From Acidobacteriota bacterium (lineage in GTDB: Bacteria; Acidobacteriota; Terriglobia; Acidiferrales; UBA7541), in assembly GCA_003131705.1 (NCBI GenBank), contig PKUY01000140.1, forward strand, positions 9,128 to 15,920: 6,793 nucleotides of DNA, read 5' to 3'. Below the pieces are notes generated by a model. That model saw only the letters and a list, made by a program, of their open reading frames with translations. It was not told the DNA's origin and made no database searches. The position numbers and the translations under genes were made by a program. Each line of letters begins with the position of its first letter. Position 1 is the first letter of the stretch. Below, piece after piece: positions 1-5,965 of the stretch.

Positions 1-2
1 CG

Positions 3-665
3 GGCGAGATCACCGGCCGCACTCGTACGCAGCTCGACAAGGCCGCGGAAGCCGCAGCCTCGTCCTTCGGACAAATTCTCCGCAGCATTTCCGACGAGCA
101 AGTCGGCCAATTCACCAGCAGCAGCCATGGCGCGTTAAAGGAACGAGAACAGGATCTGCAGCGATTCGCCGAAGAGCTTCTTCGAAATCTCGAAGTAGGC
201 GCCGGAACATCGATCGATCGCTTCCACGCTCAAATGGCTTCGCAGCTCCAGACGAATGTGGCCGAAGGCCGCAGCGCGCTCGTCGCTGAGTTTGCTTTGG
301 CGCTCGAAGGATATCGCGCCGAACGCGACGCACACGATAAGAAATGGGCCGAGAGCCTCAACCGCGCAAGCGACGAAGCCGTGGAAAAATATCAGGACCG
401 CCTGCAGACGTCTTGCGATTCCTGGATTGTTTCATCGGTACGGCGGCTCAACGAACACGGGCAAAATATTATTGAATCGCTGATGCGTTCGGGGGATCAG
501 GCTCTGCGTGATTCCTGCGCGAAGGTTTTCGACGGACTTTCGGAGATGCTCCGCGAACGCTTAGGCAATGCGCCACCGCCCGTGGGTTTTACGCCGGGAC
601 CGAATCGCGAATCAGGTGAAACGTCCGCGCCCCACAATCAATCGGCTAACAGCGCCAACGCCTGA
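3..665 (+). CDS. Coiled-coil protein of unknown function, C-terminal part (5' end outside window)
   Basis: The frame is open from the left edge to the TGA at 663-665, giving 220 visible residues with no stop. The Met codon at 234 is internal, because the reading upstream of it has the same composition and no ribosome binding site precedes it. The fragment is almost wholly helical in character. It is rich in Ala, Glu, Gln, Arg and Leu with charged heptad-like spacing through about residue 185, including short runs such as ERDAHDKKWAESLNRA. A Pro/Gly/Ser/Asn-rich tail of about 35 residues follows and is probably disordered. I see no catalytic motif, signal peptide or membrane helix in the visible part. 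Such long amphipathic helices occur in structural, cytoskeletal or apolipoprotein-like proteins, but I cannot name a family. It converges with the aminotransferase gene, 46 bases away, and no convincing terminator lies between them. Confidence 0.8.
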   Translation, partial: GEITGRTRTQLDKAAEAAASSFGQILRSISDEQVGQFTSSSHGALKEREQDLQRFAEELLRNLEVGAGTSIDRFHAQMASQLQTNVAEGRSALVAEFALALEGYRAERDAHDKKWAESLNRASDEAVEKYQDRLQTSCDSWIVSSVRRLNEHGQNIIESLMRSGDQALRDSCAKVFDGLSEMLRERLGNAPPPVGFTPGPNRESGETSAPHNQSANSANA

Positions 666-711
666 TCGTTATTCCGGATGAATCGCTGCCGGGGGCTTCC
701 CAGCTGGTTTT

Positions 712-1818
712 TCACTTTTCTCCGACGACTTCCCGAACCGAATTCGCCACGTAGTCAATCTGCTCCGCGGTCAATCCTGGATGGCCGGGCAGACTCAGCA
801 CAGTTTCGCAGGCGCGCTCCACGCGCGGAAAAGTTCCCGGCGGATACCCCAGCGACGAGTAAGCCGGTTGCAGGTGCACGGGTTTGGGATAGTGCACAAC
901 CGTCTCAATCTCGCGCGCTGCCAGTTGTGCGGGCACCGCATTGCGATTGTGCGCGTAGATGATGAACTGATGATAGACGCATTCGTCGTGCGGATCGTCG
1001 ATGGGCATCTCGATGCGCGCATTGGCGAGCAGCCTGCGGTACACCCGAGCAATTTCCTGGCGCCGGGCGGTCCACGCGTAGAGGTGGCGCAGCTTGATCC
1101 TCAAAACAGCGGCCTGAAATCCCTGCATGCGATAGCAGTAGCCGACGAATTCATGCTCGTAGCGCGCCGTTTGGCCGTGAGAGCGGGCCGCCCGCACAAA
1201 CTTCGCGATCTGGTCGTCGTCGGTCGTGAGCGCGCCGCCCTCGCCGTAGGCACCGAGATTTTTTGTCGGATAGAAACTAAATGCACCGGCATGCCCAATT
1301 CCACCCACGCGACGGCCGCGATAACGTGCGCCGTGTGCCTGGGCGGCGTCCTCCAAAACTCGCAAATTGTGGCGGGCGGCGATTTCTCGAATGGGGTCCA
1401 TGTCCGCCGGTCGGCCGTAAAGATGAATGGGCAGAATGGCGCGCGTTCGAGGCGTGATCGCGCGTTCGATCAGCTTCGGATCAAGGTTCCCGGTTGCCGG
1501 ATCGATATCGACGAAGACAGGAACGGCACCGCAATAGGTGATCGCTTCGGCGGTTGCCAGAAACGTGTTGGGGCTGGTGATGACTTCGTGGTCCGCTTGC
1601 ACTCCCAGCGCCAGCAGGCCCAAATGTAGAGCGGCGGTGCCCGAAGACACTGCTACGCAGTGTCGCGTCTCGCAGTAGTCGGCGAATTCGCGTTCGAACG
1701 CCTCGACTTCCTCGCCGAGTACGAAAGAGGAGTTCTGGCAAACGCGTTCGAGCGCGGGAAGGATCTCTCCGCGCAACTCCGCGTATTCCGCCTTCAGATC
1801 GAGAACAGGAACTTTCAT
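712..1818 (-). CDS. DegT/DnrJ/EryC1/StrS family PLP-dependent aminotransferase
   Basis: The 368-residue product has the usual length for this fold-type I family, which mostly transfers an amino group to keto-sugar nucleotides for surface polysaccharide or glycoside synthesis. Visible signatures are the N-terminal VPVLDLKAEY; SSGTAALHLGL (58-68), the phosphate-binding loop; EDAAQAHGA (156-164), with Asp157 expected to pair with the pyridine nitrogen and Gln160 near the ring; and SFYPTKNLGAYGEGG (181-195), with Lys186 as the Schiff-base lysine. The ATG at 1818 was chosen over an in-frame start at 1908 because the family N-terminus begins there and AAGG lies about 10 bases upstream. One oddity is GYCYRM (226-231), where most relatives have GYNYRM. 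Cys228 replaces an Asn known in ArnB-like enzymes to contact the cofactor phosphate of the partner subunit. The gene stands alone, with no dehydratase, transferase or other sugar gene in view. The family call is firm; the substrate is unknown (a QdtB/WecE-type role is possible). Confidence 0.93.
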   Translation of the reverse strand: MKVPVLDLKAEYAELRGEILPALERVCQNSSFVLGEEVEAFEREFADYCETRHCVAVSSGTAALHLGLLALGVQADHEVITSPNTFLATAEAITYCGAVPVFVDIDPATGNLDPKLIERAITPRTRAILPIHLYGRPADMDPIREIAARHNLRVLEDAAQAHGARYRGRRVGGIGHAGAFSFYPTKNLGAYGEGGALTTDDDQIAKFVRAARSHGQTARYEHEFVGYCYRMQGFQAAVLRIKLRHLYAWTARRQEIARVYRRLLANARIEMPIDDPHDECVYHQFIIYAHNRNAVPAQLAAREIETVVHYPKPVHLQPAYSSLGYPPGTFPRVERACETVLSLPGHPGLTAEQIDYVANSVREVVGEK

Positions 1819-1847
1819 CGCGCGACGCCTTTTTGGGCCGGACAAAA

Positions 1848-1876
1848 ACTCTACTGTACGCAGCCGCTCTCCGCAA
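1848..1876 (-). promoter_or_regulatory. Candidate sigma70-type promoter for the aminotransferase gene
   Basis: Read on the minus strand, TTGCGG (1876-1871) and TAGAGT (1853-1848) are separated by exactly 17 bases. They match the consensus hexamers at 3 of 6 and 4 of 6 positions. Transcription would begin about 20-25 bases before the start codon, leaving room for the AAGG ribosome binding site. The match is weak and could arise by chance. It is offered because position and spacing suit the gene. Confidence 0.3.
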
Positions 1877-1926
1877 GGTCGGATCCGAGCCTCCGGTCCA
1901 TCAATCAATTCCGCGGTACAGCAAAG

Positions 1927-1980
1927 AACCCGCCTGAAGGAACAAAGTGGAAGTGACCGACGCCCACGCCGAGGCGGGTT
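1927..1980. repeat. 9-bp inverted repeat in the divergent spacer
   Basis: AACCCGCCT at 1927-1935 is exactly complementary to AGGCGGGTT at 1972-1980, enclosing 36 bases. It lies in the 272-base gap between the divergently read aminotransferase and PilZ genes. It could fold in a leader transcript or be an operator for a dimeric regulator. The spacer is too long for a simple terminator and no T-run follows. I recognise no known riboswitch in the gap. Function is unassigned. Confidence 0.35.
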
Positions 1981-2090
1981 ACCTGGAGCGTGCCGCCGAG
2001 CATGTGTGATCGAAAATTAACTACTTGGGTGCAAGCGCTGGTGGAAAAGTGCGCGTCAGCCGGATAGGGTTTTTATTCCGTGTGGGCCCT

Positions 2091-2621
2091 ATGTCCCCAA
2101 ATACCTCCAAGGCAGACCGCCGCTATCAACGCATCCCGACACCGAAAGGCGTTTGGGTGGCCTGGCACGACGGCAAACAGCAGAATGTCTCGCGCGTTCG
2201 CGACTTGAATCGCGGCGGTCTATTCATTGTCACCCCCGATGCATTACCTCTGGGCGCAATCGTCACGATATTGCTTTCCGTTCCAGAAGGAGAAATACGC
2301 AGCGGCGCGATTGTGCGGAACACGATTCCAAAAGAGGGCATAGGAATTGAATTTACCAACATGAATCAGGTGGATGTGGTGCGCCTGGCGACGCTTATCG
2401 CGCGCTTAATGCCTGCAAGCGCAGGCACACCGTACTACGTCTTCATCGAAACCTATGGCGACGCGTGCCGGGTCAGAGGGAATTCTGATTTCCGGCATTT
2501 TGCGAGACGGGAGCGCAAACGGAAAGAGCCGTACATGCCAGCGCACCTCGGACTTATTGTCCGGGGACCTCTGCGGAAGGCTTCTGGGCTTCCTCCGGTC
2601 TGGCAATTACGCACTTCTTGA
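2091..2621 (+). CDS. PilZ-domain protein with an unexplained C-terminal tail
   Basis: From the ATG at 2091 the product has 176 residues. Residues 9-106 form a PilZ domain, the family that binds cyclic di-GMP. RRYQR (10-14) supplies the RxxxR motif. DLNRGG (38-43) occupies the (D/N)xSxxG position with Asn in place of Ser. Alternating hydrophobic strands follow, such as IVTILLSVPEG and GIGIEF, then a closing helix (VDVVRLATLIARL). Binding is therefore plausible but untested. In-frame GTG (2082) and TTG (2025) starts lie upstream, but their added residues do not resemble the family. No strong ribosome binding site marks any of the three, so the start is uncertain. Residues 107-176 are unlike PilZ: FIETYGDACRVRGNS looks structured, then an Arg/Lys-rich stretch and a stop follow. 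A frameshift within this tail is possible (see the next entry). No effector domain is attached, as in small c-di-GMP adaptor proteins. Confidence 0.82.
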   Translation: MSPNTSKADRRYQRIPTPKGVWVAWHDGKQQNVSRVRDLNRGGLFIVTPDALPLGAIVTILLSVPEGEIRSGAIVRNTIPKEGIGIEFTNMNQVDVVRLATLIARLMPASAGTPYYVFIETYGDACRVRGNSDFRHFARRERKRKEPYMPAHLGLIVRGPLRKASGLPPVWQLRTS

Positions 2622-2800
2622 TGCTGATCCGAACTACGAGGATCGTGGTGTGGGTGCAAAGCGGGGAAGTCACTGCTGGGGCTCCCGTCGCGTTAAACCG
2701 AATTACTCCTGAGGCATCCGAGCAAAATGCAGCCCCTTTCGACGCCTCAAATCTCGAATATCCCATTGTAGAGAGGCGGCTGGATGCAGCCACGTGGTGA
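2436..2800 (+). pseudogene. Possible frameshifted second domain after PilZ
   Basis: The stretch looks like one ~100-residue beta-rich domain broken across frames. In the PilZ frame it starts with YYVFIETYGDACRVRGNS (from about 2436). In the +2 frame (codons starting at 2615, 2618 and so on) it resumes with LMLIRTTRIVVWVQSGEV, then ends at a TGA at 2798-2800 after Pro/Glu/Ala-rich residues. Small Acidobacteriota-style PilZ or PilZ-like domains often carry a VVWV strand of this kind. The middle (about 2490-2600) reads sensibly in no single frame, so more than one indel would be needed. I have no alignment to support this. It may simply be spacer DNA, and the call is tentative. Confidence 0.25.
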
Positions 2801-2955
2801 GGTTGGAATCCTGTTGTTCACTCTCCTCGCTCCAGATACAATCCGCCGATTGGGCGGTCAAGGCTGCCTCGAATCCTCAGCCGCACTGGCCGGCGCGCTG
2901 CCCTCGGCCGAGGACGTGAACGAAATGCAATGTAACGGCAGCTCTGCAAGAGAGG

Positions 2956-2984
2956 TTGAAAAAGTTTTTCCGGCAAGCTTAAAC
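2956..2984 (+). promoter_or_regulatory. Candidate promoter for the kinase gene
   Basis: TTGAAA (2956-2961) and TTAAAC (2979-2984) are 17 bases apart. The -35 is a fair match to TTGACA; the -10 matches only three of six positions. It sits about 55 bases before the kinase ATG in a locally AT-richer patch. This is a weak prediction by eye. Confidence 0.25.
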
Positions 2985-3024
2985 GAAAACCGGATCGGCC
3001 TGGCGGTTAACCGAAGAAAGCAGC

Positions 3025-3033
3025 AAAAAGGAG
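3025..3033 (+). promoter_or_regulatory. Ribosome binding site of the kinase gene
   Basis: AAAAAGGAG ends seven bases before the ATG at 3041. It is the strongest Shine-Dalgarno match on the + strand of this window and fixes the kinase start. Confidence 0.75.
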
Positions 3034-3040
3034 TTCCTCA

Positions 3041-4609
3041 ATGAGCGACGAATTCATCATCGGCCAGCGTTTGGGAGACTACGAAATTCTGGGCCAGCTC
3101 GGCGCCGGAGGCATGGGCAAGGTTTACAAAGTTCGGAATGTGATTTCCGAGCGCGTCGAGGCAATGAAAGTTCTTCTGGCGAACCTGGCCGGGCAGAAGG
3201 AATTGGCGGATCGGTTTCTTCGCGAAATAAAGCTCCTCGCCACGCTGGATCACCCCAACATCGCAGCGCTCCGCAACGCGGTCACCCTGGATAACCAACT
3301 TGTGATGATCATGGAATACGTGGAAGGCTCGACGCTGGCATCGCGCCTGCATCAGGAGGTCCTTCCTCCCGCCGATGCGGTGAATTATTCGGAGCAGTTG
3401 CTCTCCGCCCTGAGCTATGCGCACCATTTGAATGTGATTCACCGAGACGTCAAGCCCGCGAACATGATGCTGACTCCCCAAGGCGTCGTTAAGCTGATGG
3501 ATTTCGGCATTGCCCGCCCGAACAACGACGCCGGCATGACGGTTACGGGCACCACACTCGGTTCGCTCAACTACATGTCGCCCGAGCAGGTGCGAGGCGA
3601 GCCTGTTGACCAGCGCTCCGATTTGTATTCGATGGGCGTGTCGCTCTACGAAATGGTAACCGGACAGCTGCCGTTCAGAGGGCATAGCAATTACTCCGTG
3701 ATGTCGGCGCACCTGCAGGAGCCGCCGCCGCCCCCGATCACTGTGCGTCCCGATCTGCCCAAAGGGCTGAATGACATCATTTTGATGGCGATGGCCAAAG
3801 AACCGCAGAACCGCTTCCAGTCGGCAGAGGCTTTCGCGAACGCCTTGAAGAGCGTGATGCCGAATGTGACGCCGAACGTGGCGGCGAGCGCCGCTAGGCC
3901 AGCAATGTCCGCCACTCCAATTCCAACAGTTCGAATGCCGGCTCCTGGAACCGCCAGTGTTCCGAGCGCCCCCATGATTGCTGCCGCGGGCGCCCAAACG
4001 CTGCCGCTGCCGACTGCGCATCAAAGCAGCCGTCGAGGTCTGTACATGGCGCTTGGCGGATTGATCGTCGTGTGCATTCTCGCTGCCGCGGCTTATTACG
4101 TGCCGCGCAAGATCAAGACCCAAGCCAGCGACAGCTCCAAGAGCGCGCCCGCAGCAGCAACGCCTGCTACCCAACCTCCGGATTCTTCTGCGCCCGCGGC
4201 CGCCGCGGAAACGCCGACCCCTACTGCGCCGGCCAAGCCCGCCCAAGATGATTCCGCGGCCACGAAAGCTCAAAGTGCCGCTGCCAAGCAGGCGCAGCTC
4301 GAGGCACAGCAGGCGGCCGAGCAGGAAGCGCAACGCAAAGCCGCCGAACTCGCGGAGGCGGAACAGCAGGCGGACCAGTTGAATAGTCGCTCCGCAGCAG
4401 TTTCGAGCAGCCTGGAGACTTTGCAGCGTCAACAAAGCGCGCAAGGATATGGGTTGCGCGGAGACATCGTTGCCGCCCAGGAGCTTATGAAGACGGATCT
4501 TTCGCGGGCTCAGGCTGCGCTCGGAGAAAAGGACGGCGCGAAAGCCAAGCAATTCCTGGATGCGGCCGATGTCCAGGCGTCGAAGATCGAGAGATTCCTT
4601 GGACGCTAG
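3041..4609 (+). CDS. Membrane-anchored Hanks-type serine/threonine protein kinase
   Basis: The 522-residue protein has a complete catalytic domain at about 13-275. Key elements are the glycine loop GAGGMGKVYK (21-30), Lys43 in AMKVL, Glu62 of helix C, HRDVKPAN (134-141) with catalytic Asp136 and Asn141, DFG (154-156), SPE (180-182) in place of APE, Asp194 in RSDLYSMG, and Arg258. The activation segment holds Thr167, 169, 171 and 172, likely autophosphorylation sites. A Pro/Ala/Thr-rich juxtamembrane segment (about 275-330) leads to one transmembrane helix (about 333-354). The positive RR before it and RKIK after it leave the direction formally ambiguous, but the kinase must face the cytoplasm. 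Outside are a Pro/Ala/Ser linker (355-405), an Ala/Gln/Glu coiled coil (about 405-450) and a helical C-terminus ending KIERFLGR. PASTA repeats, seen in PknB-type kinases, are absent, so the outer part is a different and unassigned sensor or scaffold. All catalytic residues are present, so activity is expected. Substrates are unknown. Confidence 0.95.
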   Translation: MSDEFIIGQRLGDYEILGQLGAGGMGKVYKVRNVISERVEAMKVLLANLAGQKELADRFLREIKLLATLDHPNIAALRNAVTLDNQLVMIMEYVEGSTLASRLHQEVLPPADAVNYSEQLLSALSYAHHLNVIHRDVKPANMMLTPQGVVKLMDFGIARPNNDAGMTVTGTTLGSLNYMSPEQVRGEPVDQRSDLYSMGVSLYEMVTGQLPFRGHSNYSVMSAHLQEPPPPPITVRPDLPKGLNDIILMAMAKEPQNRFQSAEAFANALKSVMPNVTPNVAASAARPAMSATPIPTVRMPAPGTASVPSAPMIAAAGAQTLPLPTAHQSSRRGLYMALGGLIVVCILAAAAYYVPRKIKTQASDSSKSAPAAATPATQPPDSSAPAAAAETPTPTAPAKPAQDDSAATKAQSAAAKQAQLEAQQAAEQEAQRKAAELAEAEQQADQLNSRSAAVSSSLETLQRQQSAQGYGLRGDIVAAQELMKTDLSRAQAALGEKDGAKAKQFLDAADVQASKIERFLGR

Positions 4610-4612
4610 CAG

Positions 4613-4632
4613 CTAGCTGGAAGACTGGCTAG
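4613..4632. terminator. Weak hairpin between convergent gene ends
   Basis: CTAGCTGG and CTGGCTAG pair over eight positions, two of them G-U, around the loop AAGA. The hairpin begins four bases after the kinase stop and overlaps the stop of the permease remnant on the other strand. No T-run follows on either side, so it is at best a poor terminator or a 3'-end stabiliser. Confidence 0.3.
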
Positions 4633-4952
4633 ATATGAGTGAGAGTGCCGGTGATCTTGGTGCGGCGGAGCGCCCATCCGAAAACGGCAATCGAAACTGG
4701 GATCAAGATTGCCGCGAAGATAAGCAACGCGACCAACGATGGCCACAGCACGGCCCATCCCGCGCCCGCGAGGAGAGCGGCGCGCATTCCTTCCAGAGAA
4801 TAGGTGACCGGAATTAGACGGGCCAGAAACCTTAGAGGCCCGGGCAGCACGGCGACTGGGTACATCATCCCGCCCACCAAACCTGAAATACCCAAGCGCA
4901 CGCCATCCGGAAAGCGCCGGCGGAAACTATTTTTCGAGATTTTCAACGGCAA
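4629..4952 (-). pseudogene. ABC-2 type transporter permease, C-terminal remnant
   Basis: The last ~85 residues match the end of ABC-2 permeases, the membrane subunits of drug, lipid or polysaccharide exporters. GGMMYPVAVLPGPLRFLA corresponds to the family's GGVFYPVSVLP segment and RLIPVTYSLEGMRAALLAGA to the PLTYALEALRRALL helix. A final membrane helix (WPSLVALLIFAAILIPVSIAVF) and the charged end ALRRTKITGTLTHI follow. Intact members have about 250 or more residues and five or six helices; only two are left here. The frame can only begin at TTG (4952) without a ribosome binding site. Upstream on this strand lies the end of another gene rather than the missing permease half. No ATPase partner gene is nearby. 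I therefore read it as a 5'-truncated relic. The membrane part shows no internal stop, so the loss may be fairly recent. Confidence 0.72.
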
Positions 4953-4980
4953 TTGCCGGAGCGAGCATGCTAGGAAGTTA

Positions 4981-5010
4981 TAACTGGATTCGCCGTGGCG
5001 AATCCAGTTA
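4981..5010. repeat. Perfect 14-bp-arm palindrome
   Basis: TAACTGGATTCGCC (4981-4994) and GGCGAATCCAGTTA (4997-5010) are exact inverse complements separated by GT. A second small hairpin with one G-U pair, CGGCGGT/ACTGCCG, follows at 5013-5029. The site lies 46 bases beyond the stop of the secreted-protein gene and 28 bases before the permease relic. Without a T-run on either strand it is not a standard terminator. It may be a REP-like element, an mRNA 3'-end hairpin, or a scar of the event that cut the permease. Confidence 0.8.
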
Positions 5011-5055
5011 CCCGGCGGTGAAACTGCCGTGAAAGCTTGCAGGGAAGCATCGGCA

Positions 5056-5913
5056 TCAAAAGGGAGGGGAAGAGAAGGGTTTCGCCAGCGGTTTCGAATC
5101 GAGCGAATTCTGCGAAGTGAACGGCTCGAGAAGAAATATGGCGTAGCGATAGAGGGCGAGTTGGGTCGCGCTGCTGGTCGGATGCAATCCCAAAATATTG
5201 CCGAACGCGGCGTGGAGTGCGTGCAGCTTGTCGTCCGGAAGCGCTTCCAGCAATTCGCCGAAGCGGTTTTTCACTTTGGTCATGTAATCGGCGTCGCTTG
5301 GCGCGGTTTTTGAAGACGCATCCGAAGAGGCCGGTGCGGGATATTTCGGGGCCGTTGGAGCCGCATTTGCGTGCGGCGCGGTTTTGCTCGCCGCGTCTGA
5401 AGCACTAGCGATTTTCGGTTCGTAACTTTGAAAGAAGGCGTAACGAAACTGTTTCTCGTAGAGCGACGCATAGGCGGATTTCAATGCGTCGGCCGGGGGG
5501 TTCGTGGCTGCAAGCGCCTTGGCCGTGAAATCCTTGATCGCGCTTTCGAAATCTCTGAAATCCCCCCGCGCGCCCATCAGCGGACCTTTCCCGGATTTGC
5601 CGAGCGCGGCGGCCAAGCGCTTGGTGCGCGCATCGTAGCAGTCGCCGTAGATGCGGATGCCCCGCAACTGGCCGTCCTCGGAAGAGTCGTGGATGGCCGT
5701 AACGTTTGCAATCCATTCCGGGGACGTCATTTGCAAAATTTTCGAGCACGTCGGAGCGGGGCGGTCGGAATCCTGCTTTTGCTGGGGCTGGGCTTGCGAT
5801 GGGGCCTGCGCCTGGGTGCGTGCTTGGGGTGGGGTCTGGCCGTATGCCACGCCAGATATCAAACCTGATGCCGACGCCACTACGAAAACGATTTTCACGA
5901 TGCGCCACATCAT
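5056..5913 (-). CDS. Secreted protein of unknown function
   Basis: The product has 285 residues from the ATG at 5913, chosen over a start at 6024 because AGGAG lies seven bases upstream and a signal peptide begins there. Residues 1-25 (MMWRIVKIVF... ending SGVAYG) form the signal peptide, with likely cleavage before Gln26. A Gln/Pro/Ala-rich linker covers about 26-55. A first globular part (about 56-168) contains the only two cysteines of the mature protein, Cys56 and Cys92, which could form a disulfide, and the motif IYGDCYDARTKRL. A low-complexity spacer (169-206) repeats SDA(A/S)SKTAP. A second helical part (about 207-268, DYMTKVKNRFGELLEALPDDKLHALHAAFG) follows, then a Ser/Pro-rich end. 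I do not recognise the family. It is probably periplasmic or exported and is likely co-transcribed with the SgcJ/EcaC-type gene 52 bases upstream. Confidence 0.8.
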   Translation of the reverse strand: MMWRIVKIVFVVASASGLISGVAYGQTPPQARTQAQAPSQAQPQQKQDSDRPAPTCSKILQMTSPEWIANVTAIHDSSEDGQLRGIRIYGDCYDARTKRLAAALGKSGKGPLMGARGDFRDFESAIKDFTAKALAATNPPADALKSAYASLYEKQFRYAFFQSYEPKIASASDAASKTAPHANAAPTAPKYPAPASSDASSKTAPSDADYMTKVKNRFGELLEALPDDKLHALHAAFGNILGLHPTSSATQLALYRYAIFLLEPFTSQNSLDSKPLAKPFSSPPF

Positions 5914-5965
5914 GCAGTGACTCCTAATCTCGGTTCGCCGCCGGGATGCAATATCCCGAGACGAA

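Larger units (their letters stand above)
2801..3040. other. Apparently gene-free stretch upstream of the kinase
   Basis: Together with the doubtful region before it, about 420 bases (2622-3040) separate the PilZ stop from the kinase. An open frame at 2784-3044 overlaps the kinase start by four bases. It has no family resemblance and no ribosome binding site, so I do not call it. Visible small structures are CCGCC/GGCGG (2843-2857, five-base loop) and the 12-base palindrome CCTCGGCCGAGG (2902-2913). Neither is followed by a T-run. The stretch probably holds the kinase promoter and leader. Confidence 0.4.

Noticed and set aside
694..715. A possible terminator after the coiled-coil gene (CCAGCTGG followed by TTTTT)
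   Set aside because: CCAGCTGG is self-complementary but leaves no loop, and no longer stem can be built around it.
781..1629. A 282-codon + strand open frame over the aminotransferase
   Set aside because: It is an antisense shadow with no recognisable motif, while the - strand frame carries all PLP-enzyme signatures.
2784..3044. A small gene overlapping the kinase start by ATGA
   Set aside because: The four-base overlap resembles translational coupling, but there is no ribosome binding site, domain or typical residue pattern.
3038..4552. A 504-codon open frame antisense to the kinase gene
   Set aside because: The translation is Arg/His/Gly-rich with no domain. It exists because the GC-rich kinase codons leave few stops on the other strand. 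The kinase frame has full catalytic motifs and a strong ribosome binding site.
5428..5868. A 146-codon + strand open frame over the secreted-protein gene
   Set aside because: It is antisense to a gene with a signal peptide and ribosome binding site, and has no family resemblance.
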